A stretch of DNA of 34,897 nucleotides, taken from contig JAQSXU010000038.1 in NCBI GenBank assembly GCA_029256485.1, forward strand, positions 1 through 34,897, written 5' to 3'. A model generated the notes under the pieces. That model saw nothing but the letters and a program-made list of their open reading frames with translations. It was not told the origin of the DNA and did no database searches. The translations under genes were made by a program, and so were the position numbers. Origin of the DNA: Clostridiaceae bacterium. Its GTDB lineage: Bacteria > Bacillota_A > Clostridia > Clostridiales > Clostridiaceae. Shown piece by piece: positions 6,791 to 15,022 of this stretch. Numbering within the stretch: the stretch's first letter is position 1; every line of letters starts with the position of its first letter.

Positions 6791-8110
6791 ATGGATGTAT
6801 CAGTAGTAATAAGCTTAATTGGTATTTTAGTATCACTCGGATTATTAGTAATACTGATAATGAGAGGAGTAAACATTTACGTTGTTGCTATTCTTTGTTC
6901 AATTATAGTAGCTTTGACAGGCGGTATTAATCTTTATGATGGCTTAAAAGAAAGTTATATGGGAGGTTTTGTAAGTTTCTTTAAAAGTAATTTTTTTATT
7001 TTTTTAACAGGAACAATTATGGGTAAAGCATATGAAGTTACAAATGGAGCTAAATCTATTGCGAAAATGATAGTAGATAAATTTGGACCTAGTATGGCAT
7101 TGATTTCAATACCATTAGCATGCGGTATCATTTCATATGGAGGGGTAAGTGTATTTGTTGCGAGTTTTGCAGTGTTTCCGATAGCCTTAGAAGTATTCAA
7201 ACAAGCAAATTATCCAAGAAGGTTTATTCCTGCTGCATTAACTTTTGGGTGTTCTACATGGGCAATGGTTGCTCCAGGCGCACCACAAATACATAATGCC
7301 ATACCTGCAGCTGCATTAGGAACAGATTTGATGGCTGGTGCAGTAAATGGATTCATTAGTTCAGGAGTTATTTTGCTATTAGGCAGTATAATATTGATTA
7401 AAACTGTAAATAAGGCAAGATTAGAAGGTGAAAATTTTGTGGCCAAACCTATGGATGTATTTCATGATAATGCAACATATCCAAGCGGTTGGTTAGCTGT
7501 AATTCCTCTGATTTTAACAATTCTATTAATTAATATTAAAATTGGTGGTAGTACATTGGTGCCATTAGAATTTGGAGTGTTTCTAGGTTCGGTTGCTGTA
7601 ATAATTCTTTTAAACAAGTATCAAGATAATCATAAAATATTATTCAACCTCGGAGAAGCGTGCAAACAATCAGTAGTTTCTATATCTAACACTTGTGCAG
7701 TAGTTGGCTTTGGAGCAGTTGTTAAAGCAACTATAGCTTTCCCTGTTGTTATTGATGCAATGATATCTATACCTGGGTCACCTTTAGTAGGGGTTGCCAT
7801 TGGTACAACAGTTATTGCTGGTATTTGTGGATCAGCTTCAGGTGGTTTAGGTATTGCAGCACCTCTTTTAGGGCCGGCTTACTTAGCATTAGGTGTGCCA
7901 GCTGCATCAATTCACAGGGTAATGAGCATCTCATCAGCTGCATTAGATTCTCTTCCACATAATGGTTATATAGTAACAGTAACTAATGGTTTATGTAATG
8001 AATCACATAAGGATGCATATGGATTAATATTTTGGTTAACAGTTGTAGTACCAGCAATTGGTTCAGTTGTAGCTGTAATACTGTTTTCAATGTTCCCAGC
8101 TTTACCATAA
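6791..8110 (+). CDS. GntP-family permease for a hydroxy or related organic acid
   Basis: A 439-residue integral membrane protein with about twelve hydrophobic segments. Family features include FLTGTIMGKAYEVTNGAKSIAKMIVDKFG, the ISYGGVSVFVASFAVFPIA segment and the late GSASGGLGIAAPLLGPAYLALGVP and ALDSLPHNGYIVTV motifs; these are typical of the GntP branch that includes gluconate and 3-hydroxybutyrate permeases. ATG 6791 is preferred because the GAGGTG ribosome site overlaps the upstream GTG at 6782. Lying between hydratase and CoA-transferase, it probably imports the operon's substrate, possibly in exchange for the reduced product. Exact substrate is unknown. Confidence 0.87.
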   Translation: MDVSVVISLIGILVSLGLLVILIMRGVNIYVVAILCSIIVALTGGINLYDGLKESYMGGFVSFFKSNFFIFLTGTIMGKAYEVTNGAKSIAKMIVDKFGPSMALISIPLACGIISYGGVSVFVASFAVFPIALEVFKQANYPRRFIPAALTFGCSTWAMVAPGAPQIHNAIPAAALGTDLMAGAVNGFISSGVILLLGSIILIKTVNKARLEGENFVAKPMDVFHDNATYPSGWLAVIPLILTILLINIKIGGSTLVPLEFGVFLGSVAVIILLNKYQDNHKILFNLGEACKQSVVSISNTCAVVGFGAVVKATIAFPVVIDAMISIPGSPLVGVAIGTTVIAGICGSASGGLGIAAPLLGPAYLALGVPAASIHRVMSISSAALDSLPHNGYIVTVTNGLCNESHKDAYGLIFWLTVVVPAIGSVVAVILFSMFPALP

Positions 8111-8177
8111 TATTTTATATAATAAGACTGATATTTCAGATAAGGAAAATCGAATTAACTATAATTAGGAGGGTAAC

Positions 8178-9410
8178 ATGTTTAAACCGTTAAAAGGAGT
8201 AAAAGTAATTGATTTAACATATTTTATAGCCGGTCCTGGTACTGCCAGAATACTTGCTGATTGGGGAGCTGATGTTATAAAGGTTGAACCATTTTGGGGT
8301 GATCCTGGAAGAACAACTGGTGCTGGTATGGGAGCTCCTGCAAATTTTGGGGTTAATCCATTATATAGTTGCTATAATTCAGAAAAAAGAGGAATTGCCA
8401 TTGACTTAAAGTCAGAAAAAGGCATGGCAATAATGGAAAAATTATTAGAACAAGCAGATGTATTTGTATCAAGTTATAGGACAAAAGCACTTGAAAAATT
8501 AGGTTTAGATTATGAAAGCGTTCATAAAAGGTATCCCAAAGTTGTATGGGCACAAATAAATGGATTTGGAGATTATGGACCTGCAAGAGACAATCCAGGA
8601 TTTGATACTGTAGCATTCTGGGCTCGAAGTGGAGCTATGGCTGACGCTGCTGAAAGGGGAACTACAGTTAATCCACCTATTGGTTTTGGAGATGCAACTA
8701 CTTCATGTAGTTTAGCAGGAGGTATTGCAGCAGCTCTTTATGAACAACAAAGAACAGGAATTGGTGCAAAAGTAATGGTTTCTTTATTTGCACAAGCAAT
8801 ATGGAACTTAAGTTCATTAGTGGCTTCTACACAATATGGTGATGAATATCCAAAAACAAGGAAAAAAGCAAATTCACCAGTAATTAATTCGTATGAGTGT
8901 AAGGATGGCGGATGGATATTTTTAAGTATCCTCGAACATGAGAGATATTATGAAACATTCTGCAAAGTAATAGGAAGAGAAGATTTAGTAGGAAATAAAA
9001 AATATGAAACTACTCTTTCAGCAAAAGAGAATGCTGCTGAATTAATTGAAATAATATCAACAGAGTTTAAAAAATGGACACAAGATGAAATGGACAAGAA
9101 ACTGACAGCATCAGATATAGCTCATGAAAAAATACAACATGTACTAGATGCTATAAAAGACCCTCAAGCGCTTGCAAATAATTATGTATATGAAGTTGAA
9201 AATCGTGATGGGACTAAATGCTTCGTGGCAATGCCTCCAGTTAAATTCAATACAATTGATGTTAAAATTAAAAATGATGCTCCATTAATAGGAGAAAATA
9301 ACGAAGAAATATTGTTGGAATTAGGATATTCAGAAGAAGAAATAAAAAAATTAGCAGAAGAAAATGTAATATCGAGTGTTTCGTATGAGGGAGCAGAAAC
9401 AGCATTTTAA
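8178..9410 (+). CDS. Class III CoA-transferase (CaiB/BaiF family, FldA/HadA-like)
   Basis: The 410-residue protein shows the family start GVKVIDLTYFIAGPGTARILADWGADVIKVE, then NSEKRGIAIDLKSEKG and GFDTVAFWARSGAM. Asp172 in GFGDATTS is the expected catalytic aspartate that forms the acyl anhydride. By recall, the overall pattern is close to clostridial FldA and HadA, which move CoA between aryl- or isocaproate-type acids. No 2-hydroxyacyl-CoA dehydratase genes are nearby, so a 2-hydroxyacid route is less likely than a CaiB-like one that recycles CoA from product to substrate. The start follows TTAGGAGGGTAAC. A strong hairpin follows the stop codon. Confidence 0.88.
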   Translation: MFKPLKGVKVIDLTYFIAGPGTARILADWGADVIKVEPFWGDPGRTTGAGMGAPANFGVNPLYSCYNSEKRGIAIDLKSEKGMAIMEKLLEQADVFVSSYRTKALEKLGLDYESVHKRYPKVVWAQINGFGDYGPARDNPGFDTVAFWARSGAMADAAERGTTVNPPIGFGDATTSCSLAGGIAAALYEQQRTGIGAKVMVSLFAQAIWNLSSLVASTQYGDEYPKTRKKANSPVINSYECKDGGWIFLSILEHERYYETFCKVIGREDLVGNKKYETTLSAKENAAELIEIISTEFKKWTQDEMDKKLTASDIAHEKIQHVLDAIKDPQALANNYVYEVENRDGTKCFVAMPPVKFNTIDVKIKNDAPLIGENNEEILLELGYSEEEIKKLAEENVISSVSYEGAETAF

Positions 9411-9418
9411 GCTATGGA

Positions 9419-9456
9419 AATCTCTTATATTGCTTGAAAAAACAATATAAGAGATT
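9419..9456. other. Intra-operon hairpin between CoA-transferase and acyl-CoA dehydrogenase genes
   Basis: AATCTCTTATATTG (9419-9432) pairs perfectly over 14 bp with 9443-9456 around a ten-base loop. No T run follows, so it is not a standard terminator. A smaller palindrome, CTCAGTATTACTGAG (9474-9488), lies just before the next ribosome site. These may protect or process the mRNA so that the reductase and Etf genes are expressed at another level. Confidence 0.7.
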
Positions 9457-9519
9457 ATGGTTATATTTAATAACTCAGTATTACTGAGAATACTACGCAA
9501 TAATAAGGAGGAAATAAAT

Positions 9520-10656
9520 ATGGATTTTAACTTCTCTAAATCTGAAGAAGTGATTCAAAAAGTTGCAAGAGAATTTGCTGAAAAGGAAGTAGCGCCTTTA
9601 GCAGAAGAGATAGATCGAGAGGGAAGGTACCCTTATGAAACATTTGACAAGATGGTTAAGTGCGGATTTACAGGCATAGCTGTACCAGTTGAGTATGGTG
9701 GATCTGGTGGAGATGATATTACAAAAATAATTGTAATATCCGAAATTGCTAAAAAATGCGGAGCAACAGCTGCCATATTGTCTATACATGCGGTATTTGT
9801 GCAAACAGTATTGAAATTTGGGTCAGAAGAACAAAAACAAAAATATTTACCACTTGTCACTAACGGAGGTAAAAAGACAGCATTCGCCTTAACTGAGCCT
9901 AATGCAGGATCCGATGCAGCAACAGTAAAAACTACTGCTGTATTAGACGGAGATGAATATGTTTTGAATGGAACTAAATGTTTCATTACTGGAGGAAATG
10001 TAGCTGATTATGTAGTTGTATTTGCATCCACAGATCCCTCTAAAGGAGTTAAAGGTTTGTCAGCAATTATAGTTCCTACAAGTACAACTGGATTCTCAGT
10101 AGGTAAAGTTGAAAATAAAATGGGTATTAGAGCTTCTCAAACAGCAGAAATAATTTTTGACAATTGCCGTGTACCAAAAGAAAATCTTGTAGGCAAAGAA
10201 GGGCAAGGATTTAAAATAGCTATGATTGGACTAGATGGTGCGCGTATTGGTGTTGCAGCACAAGCTCTAGGATTAGCTGAAGGAGCATTAGAGGAATCGG
10301 TTTCTTATATGAAAGAAAGAGTACAATTTGGAAAACCTATTGCTGCTTTGCAAGGATTACAATGGTATGTTGCGGAAATGGCAACGAAAATAGAATGTGC
10401 AAGATGGATGATTTATAGAGCTGCTCATTTAAAAATTTCTGGACAGTCTTTTACAAAGGAAGCTGCAATGGCAAAATTAAATGCCTCTGAAACTGCTAGC
10501 TTTGTGACAAATCGAGCTTTGCAAATACATGGTGGTTACGGATACATGAAAGATTATCCGCTAGAAAGAATGGTAAGAGACGCAAAGATTACAGAAATTT
10601 ACGAAGGTACCTCTGAAATTCACAAGGTTGTAATTTCAAGAGCTGTACTTGGTTAG
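9520..10656 (+). CDS. Acyl-CoA dehydrogenase (enoyl-CoA reductase direction likely)
   Basis: A 378-residue flavoenzyme of the short-chain acyl-CoA dehydrogenase type. It shows AFALTEPNAGSDAATVKTTA (FAD contact), ITGGNVADY, the KMGIRASQTAEIIFDNCRVP stretch and the RALQIHGGYGYMKDYPLERMVRDAKI end. Glu362 in IYEGTSEI is the catalytic base of butyryl-CoA dehydrogenases. ATG 9520 follows AAGGAGGAAATAAAT; the longer frame from 9457 would read through the preceding hairpin. Directly followed by etfB and etfA, it is expected to exchange electrons with that flavoprotein. With hydratase and CoA-transferase but no thiolase in the operon, reduction of an enoyl-CoA is the more likely direction. Confidence 0.9.
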   Translation: MDFNFSKSEEVIQKVAREFAEKEVAPLAEEIDREGRYPYETFDKMVKCGFTGIAVPVEYGGSGGDDITKIIVISEIAKKCGATAAILSIHAVFVQTVLKFGSEEQKQKYLPLVTNGGKKTAFALTEPNAGSDAATVKTTAVLDGDEYVLNGTKCFITGGNVADYVVVFASTDPSKGVKGLSAIIVPTSTTGFSVGKVENKMGIRASQTAEIIFDNCRVPKENLVGKEGQGFKIAMIGLDGARIGVAAQALGLAEGALEESVSYMKERVQFGKPIAALQGLQWYVAEMATKIECARWMIYRAAHLKISGQSFTKEAAMAKLNASETASFVTNRALQIHGGYGYMKDYPLERMVRDAKITEIYEGTSEIHKVVISRAVLG

Positions 10657-10665
10657 GAGGGTAAT

Positions 10666-11463
10666 ATGAGAATTATAGTATGTCTAAAACAAGTTCCGAA
10701 TACCAATGAAGTTAGAATAAATCAAGAAACAGGAACTCTTATAAGAGATGGTGTTCCTAGCATCATGAACCCAGATGATAAAAATGCCCTAGAAGCAGCT
10801 TTGAGGTTTAAAGATGAACTTGGTGCAGAATTAATAGCAGTAAGCATGGGACCACCACAAGCTAAAGATGTTTTGAAAGAAGCTATGGCAATGGGTGCTG
10901 ATGAAGGAGTATTGATCAGTGACAGAGCGTTTGGAGGTTCAGATACATGGGCTACTGCAACAATTATAGCAGCGGCTGTCGAAAAAATAGGAAACTATGA
11001 CGTTGTATTTTGTGGCAGACAGGCAATTGATGGAGATACAGCTCAGGTTGGGCCTGAAATAGCAGAATTTTTAAATATACCTCAGGTAACATATGTAAAA
11101 GATGCAAGGTTTGAAGGTGATAAGCTTGAGGTAGTAAGATACACGGAATATGGCGAATATGTATTTGAAGTAGCCACACCAGTTTTGTTGACTGCTATCA
11201 AAGAGCTTAATAATCCAAGATATCCTACAATCAAGGGGATAAATGAAGCTTATGGAGATAAGGGTGAAGAAAAGATAAGAGTATTTGGTATTGATGATTT
11301 AATTGTTGATTCAACACAAATTGGGTTAAAAGGATCTCCTACTAATGTTTATAAGTCTTTTGTACCGGTTAAGAATAAAGTTTCAGAAATAATAGATGGC
11401 AATGATTCAAAGGATAAAGCAAAAACACTTGTAATGAAGTTATCAGAATTAAACTTAATTTAG
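10666..11463 (+). CDS. etfB: Electron transfer flavoprotein beta subunit
   Basis: The 265-residue protein begins MRIIVCLKQVPNTNEVRIN, the standard EtfB/FixA start, and holds the nucleotide-binding FCGRQAIDGDTAQVGPEIAE segment (about residues 116-135). That segment matches the clostridial and Acidaminococcus forms that bifurcate electrons from NADH to ferredoxin and an enoyl-CoA; assigning bifurcation here is inference. It ends PTNVYKSFVPVKN..., again typical. The ribosome site GGAGGGTAAT overlaps the end of the dehydrogenase gene, and the stop nearly touches etfA, so the three are co-expressed. Confidence 0.93.
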   Translation: MRIIVCLKQVPNTNEVRINQETGTLIRDGVPSIMNPDDKNALEAALRFKDELGAELIAVSMGPPQAKDVLKEAMAMGADEGVLISDRAFGGSDTWATATIIAAAVEKIGNYDVVFCGRQAIDGDTAQVGPEIAEFLNIPQVTYVKDARFEGDKLEVVRYTEYGEYVFEVATPVLLTAIKELNNPRYPTIKGINEAYGDKGEEKIRVFGIDDLIVDSTQIGLKGSPTNVYKSFVPVKNKVSEIIDGNDSKDKAKTLVMKLSELNLI

Positions 11464-11480
11464 TGAGAGGAGGGACAATA

Positions 11481-12521
11481 ATGGAAAGAGCAAAAGTAAA
11501 TCAAGGTATTGATTTAAAGGATTATAATGATGTTTGGATTATTGGTGAACTAATAGATGGGAAGGTTCACCCTGTAACAATAGAATTAATAGGTGAAGGA
11601 AAGAAGTTAGCCGAAAAAATAAATAAGAAATTGAATGTTGTAATAGCAGGGCATGGAGTAAAAGATATAACAGAAAGACTTTTACACTTTGGTGTAGATA
11701 AGGTTTTATATATTGAGCATGAATCGCTTAAAGACTTTAATACAGAGGGATATGCAATAACCATTTCTGATTTGATAAAAGAAAGAAAACCTGAAATAGT
11801 ATTATTAGGAGCAACATCAATAGGAAGAGACATAGGTCCAAGAATTGCAGCAAAGGTTGGTACTGGATTAACAGCTGACTGTACTAAATTAGAAATAGAC
11901 GAAACTGATGGAAAATTACTTCAAACAAGGCCAGCTTTTGGTGGGAATTTAATGGCTACAATAATTTGTCCAAATAACAGACCACAAATGTCAACTGTTA
12001 GACCGGGTGTTATGGCAAAGGCAGTACACATGGATTATGTAGCGGGAGAAGTTGAAGTAATAAATCCAAGAATAACAAAAGATGATTTGAGGGTGAAATT
12101 AGTTGATAAAATTGTAAATGGAAAGAAAAGAGTAAATCTTATAGAAGCAAAAGTTGTAGTTTCTGGCGGAAGAGGTTTAAAAGAAGCTTCTGGATTTAAG
12201 CTAATTCAAGAATTAGCCGAGGCATTGGGTGGAGAAGTTGGATCATCAAGAGCAGCTGTTGATGCTGGATGGATTGAAAGTCCACATCAAGTAGGGCAAA
12301 CCGGAACAACAGTAAGACCTGATTTATATGTTGCATGCGGAATATCTGGTGCTATTCAACATCAAGCAGGAATGCATGAGTCAAAATATATAATAGCTAT
12401 CAATAAGGACAAAAATGCACCAATATTTGAAATATGTGATTTTGGTATTGTTGGAGACTTATATGAAATAGTTCCAGCTATGATTGAAGCAATTAATGAA
12501 AAACATTTCTTAGAGATATAA
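11481..12521 (+). CDS. etfA: Electron transfer flavoprotein alpha subunit
   Basis: The 346-residue protein has the N-terminal Etf domain (about 20-200) and the C-terminal FAD domain with SGGRGLKEASGFKLIQELA (near residue 228), GSSRAAVDAGW, QVGQTGTTVRPDLYVACGISGAIQH and the closing FGIVGDLYEIVPAMIE. There is no N-terminal ferredoxin extension of the CarE kind. ATG 11481 follows GAGAGGAGGGACAATA; an upstream GTG at 11463 overlaps the etfB stop. It closes the operon and is followed by a strong terminator. Confidence 0.93.
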   Translation: MERAKVNQGIDLKDYNDVWIIGELIDGKVHPVTIELIGEGKKLAEKINKKLNVVIAGHGVKDITERLLHFGVDKVLYIEHESLKDFNTEGYAITISDLIKERKPEIVLLGATSIGRDIGPRIAAKVGTGLTADCTKLEIDETDGKLLQTRPAFGGNLMATIICPNNRPQMSTVRPGVMAKAVHMDYVAGEVEVINPRITKDDLRVKLVDKIVNGKKRVNLIEAKVVVSGGRGLKEASGFKLIQELAEALGGEVGSSRAAVDAGWIESPHQVGQTGTTVRPDLYVACGISGAIQHQAGMHESKYIIAINKDKNAPIFEICDFGIVGDLYEIVPAMIEAINEKHFLEI

Positions 12522-12556
12522 AACTATTATAATAAATTCTAATTTATATTAAGAAG

Positions 12557-12576
12557 CTCGCTATTGCGAGTTTTTT
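12557..12576 (+). terminator. Intrinsic terminator of operon 1
   Basis: CTCGC (12557-12561), loop TATT, GCGAG (12566-12570), then six T. It separates the Etf genes from the activator gene, which therefore needs its own promoter. The rest of 12577-12834 is AT-rich and holds that promoter. Confidence 0.88.
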
Positions 12577-12765
12577 AATATAGAAAATAGTCATGTTATT
12601 ACAGAAATTGATAAAAATATTGGTTCCTTCGTAAGAATAATACGTGTAATTCTTAATAAAATTATAGTTAACGTTTAATAAAAAGGCGTGTAAATTTTTT
12701 TATTAAATGTGTAAGTAAATGGTTAAAAGGTATGTAAAAATATTTTACTTGACCTAGATTTGTGA

Positions 12766-12792
12766 TATAATTAGTTGACAAATAATTGTCAA
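12766..12792 (+). promoter_or_regulatory. Promoter -10 and Rex-like palindrome before the activator gene
   Basis: TATAAT (12766-12771) is a consensus -10; the -35 17 bp upstream is weak (TTTTAC). Immediately downstream, TTGACAAATAATTGTCAA (12775-12792) is a perfect 7-4-7 palindrome over the expected start site. Its geometry equals that of Rex operators and it shares 15 of 18 bases with 5879-5896. Confidence 0.55.
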
Positions 12793-12834
12793 AATAATAT
12801 TTATTAATATTTTTAATATAGGCGGTAACATCAC

Positions 12835-14220
12835 ATGGACAAAAATAATTACAAATATATTTTCCAAGAAATATTGAAAATGACTGACGATGGTTTTATC
12901 GTAGTTGATAAATTAGGAAATGTTACTGATATAAATGAACAGTATTGTGATTTTCTGGGAAGAAAGAAAGAAGATGTAGTAGGGTCATCAATATTAAAGA
13001 TTATATCTAATTCCAAAATGATTGATATTGTTAGTAAAAAATATCGTGAGGAAGGTGCTATTCATAAGTTTTTGGAAGGAGAAGCTAAGGAAAGTTCAAA
13101 TGACATCTTACTAGTAAATCGTTCTTGTGTATTTGACGAACAAGGAGATACAATTGCTGGAGTAGCTCAAGTGAAGTTTAAACTTCAGACTTTGGATTCT
13201 GCTCAAAAATTAATGAAGGAGTACTCAGAACTCCAGTATTATAAAGAAGAATACAAAAAAGTTGAATCTAATCGTCATTCCTTCGATATTATGATAGGAA
13301 AAAATAAGAATTTTATTAAAATTAAAAAAAGTGCAATGAAATTTGCAAAAACAGATTTTCCAATATTAATAACTGGTGAAACTGGAACAGGAAAAGAAGT
13401 TTTTGCTCAATCCATTCATAAAAATAGCAATAGAAGAGAAAAAACAATGGTCAGCATTAATTGTGCTGCTATTCCTAAAGATTTAATTGAATCAGAGCTT
13501 TTTGGATACGAAGAAGGTTCTTTTACAGGTGCTAAAAAAGGTGGGAAATTAGGTAAATTTGAATTAGCCAATGAAGGAACAATATTCCTTGATGAAATTG
13601 GTGATATGCCTTATGATATGCAATCAAAATTACTTAGAGTATTACAAGAGAATGAAATAGAGAAATTGGGTGGAACTAAAACTACTAAAATTGATGTTAG
13701 AGTAATTGCAGCTACACGTCAAAATTTACAGGAAATGATTAAACAAGGAACGTTTCGAGAGGATTTATATTATAGGCTTAATGTTGTAAATATTGAAGTT
13801 AGCCCTCTGAGAGAAAGAAGGGATGACGTTGTGTTATTTGCAAATTATTTTTTAGATAAGCTTAACTGCAAATATAAATCAGTTATAACTATAAGTGACG
13901 AAGCATTAAGTTGCTTAAATAATTATAATTGGCCAGGAAACATAAGGGAGTTAGAAAACGTAATAAAAAGCGCCTTTGCATCTTGTGAAGATATGACTAT
14001 TCAGCTTAATGATTTACCTTCAAAAATGATTTCATGTAATGCTGATTTTAACGAAAATTATAGTAATAAAAAATTAAAAAATTTAGTAAATAACTATGAA
14101 GCTTTATTAATTAAGGATGCATTAAAAAGAAATAATAGAAACGTACAAGATACAGCCGAAGAGTTAGGAATACATAGAAGTTTGTTATACAAGAAAATGG
14201 AAAAGTATGAGATCTTATAA
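12835..14220 (+). CDS. Sigma-54-dependent activator, PAS-AAA+-Fis (operon 1 regulator)
   Basis: The 461-residue protein has a PAS sensor domain (about 8-115), a coiled-coil linker (about 120-150), an AAA+ domain (about 152-385) and a C-terminal Fis-type helix-turn-helix (about 420-461, ending with DTAEELGIHRSLLYKKM). Walker A is GETGTGKE (181-188) and Walker B is TIFLDEIGD. The sigma-54 contact loop reads GSFTGA (228-233) instead of GAFTGA. No phosphoreceiver domain is present, so a small molecule or redox signal at the PAS domain is likely. Its place behind a sigma-54 operon suggests it activates the promoter at 5862. The AGGCGGT ribosome site is moderate. Confidence 0.9.
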   Translation: MDKNNYKYIFQEILKMTDDGFIVVDKLGNVTDINEQYCDFLGRKKEDVVGSSILKIISNSKMIDIVSKKYREEGAIHKFLEGEAKESSNDILLVNRSCVFDEQGDTIAGVAQVKFKLQTLDSAQKLMKEYSELQYYKEEYKKVESNRHSFDIMIGKNKNFIKIKKSAMKFAKTDFPILITGETGTGKEVFAQSIHKNSNRREKTMVSINCAAIPKDLIESELFGYEEGSFTGAKKGGKLGKFELANEGTIFLDEIGDMPYDMQSKLLRVLQENEIEKLGGTKTTKIDVRVIAATRQNLQEMIKQGTFREDLYYRLNVVNIEVSPLRERRDDVVLFANYFLDKLNCKYKSVITISDEALSCLNNYNWPGNIRELENVIKSAFASCEDMTIQLNDLPSKMISCNADFNENYSNKKLKNLVNNYEALLIKDALKRNNRNVQDTAEELGIHRSLLYKKMEKYEIL

Positions 14221-14258
14221 AATTTCATATTTCATAAATTAAAGTATCAATAAAATAA

Positions 14259-14486
14259 AAAGCATGTTCAAGGAACTTTTCCTCAGTCCTGAGCACGCTT
14301 CAATTAGGAAAACTTGTAGGTGTATCAAGACAAGCAATTAACGCTATTGAAACAAAAAAGTTTGAACCTTCTATATGGTTGGCTTATGATATTACTAAAG
14401 TATTTCATAGCAATATAGAGGAAATTTTTCTATTTGAGGAAAGTAAAAGGAAATCAAGAGCAGAGCAAAGCAGAGGTGTAGCTTAA
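14259..14486 (+). pseudogene. 5'-truncated XRE regulator fused to the deformylase start
   Basis: From about 14298 the frame reads LQLGKLVGVSRQAINAIET, then FEPSIWLAYDITKVF and IEEIFLFEESKRKSRAEQ before TAA at 14484-14486. That is a YozG-type HTH regulator lacking its first 15 or so residues. The frame is open from 14259 but has no start codon. Where the N-terminus should be, a hairpin (about 14260-14300) of AAGCATGTTCA against TGAGCACGCTT has replaced it. The stop codon abuts the def ATG, as in operons where the regulator was intact. Confidence 0.75.
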
Positions 14487-14939
14487 ATGGCATTAAGAAA
14501 AATAAGATTGTTTGATGATGAAATATTAAGGAAAAAAAGCAAGATAGTTGATGTTGTAGATGATAAAATAAGACAAATATTAAATGATATGGCTGATACT
14601 ATGTATAATACAGAAACTGGCGGTGGACTGGCTGCCCCACAAGTAGGTATATTAAAACGTTTAGTTGTAATAGATATGGGACAGGGACTTATAAAGCTGG
14701 TAAATCCAAAGATAATTAAACAAGAAGGAACACAGGAAGTTATTGAAGGATGTCTAAGTATTCCAAATAAGTGGGGTAAATTAACAAGACCTGAAAAAGT
14801 AACAGTACAAGCACTAAACGAAAATGGAGATGAAATAATATTGACAGGTACAGGAGATTTAGCAAAATGTTTCTGCCATGAAATAGATCATTTAGAAGGT
14901 ATCCTTTTTACTGATTTTATTACTGAATATGTAAAATAA
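14487..14939 (+). CDS. def: Peptide deformylase
   Basis: The 150-residue protein has all three deformylase motifs: GGGLAAPQ (about 45-52), EGCLS with Cys89, and HEIDH with His131, Glu132 and His135. Cys89 and the two histidines bind the metal, and Glu132 is the catalytic acid/base that removes the formyl group from nascent proteins. The length fits the short Gram-positive-type enzymes. ATG 14487 touches the stop of the broken HTH gene; the upstream AGCAGAGGTG serves as ribosome site. A second def elsewhere in the genome is likely, as in many clostridia. Confidence 0.92.
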   Translation: MALRKIRLFDDEILRKKSKIVDVVDDKIRQILNDMADTMYNTETGGGLAAPQVGILKRLVVIDMGQGLIKLVNPKIIKQEGTQEVIEGCLSIPNKWGKLTRPEKVTVQALNENGDEIILTGTGDLAKCFCHEIDHLEGILFTDFITEYVK

Positions 14940-15022
14940 GTTTAGAATTAGTAATTATTAGGATGAATAAACAATAAGGCTACACTTGTACAGACTTTAT
15001 AAAAGTATGAAAGGATAAGTAT

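Noticed and set aside
9633..9986. Minus-strand open frame inside the acyl-CoA dehydrogenase gene
   Set aside because: It mirrors the conserved dehydrogenase coding strand; no ribosome site or family pattern.
5862..12576. Operon 1 as a classic butyrate (bcs) operon
   Set aside because: The usual hbd and thl genes are missing, and a permease and a CaiB-type transferase are present, so the crt-bcd-etfBA-hbd-thl plan does not apply.
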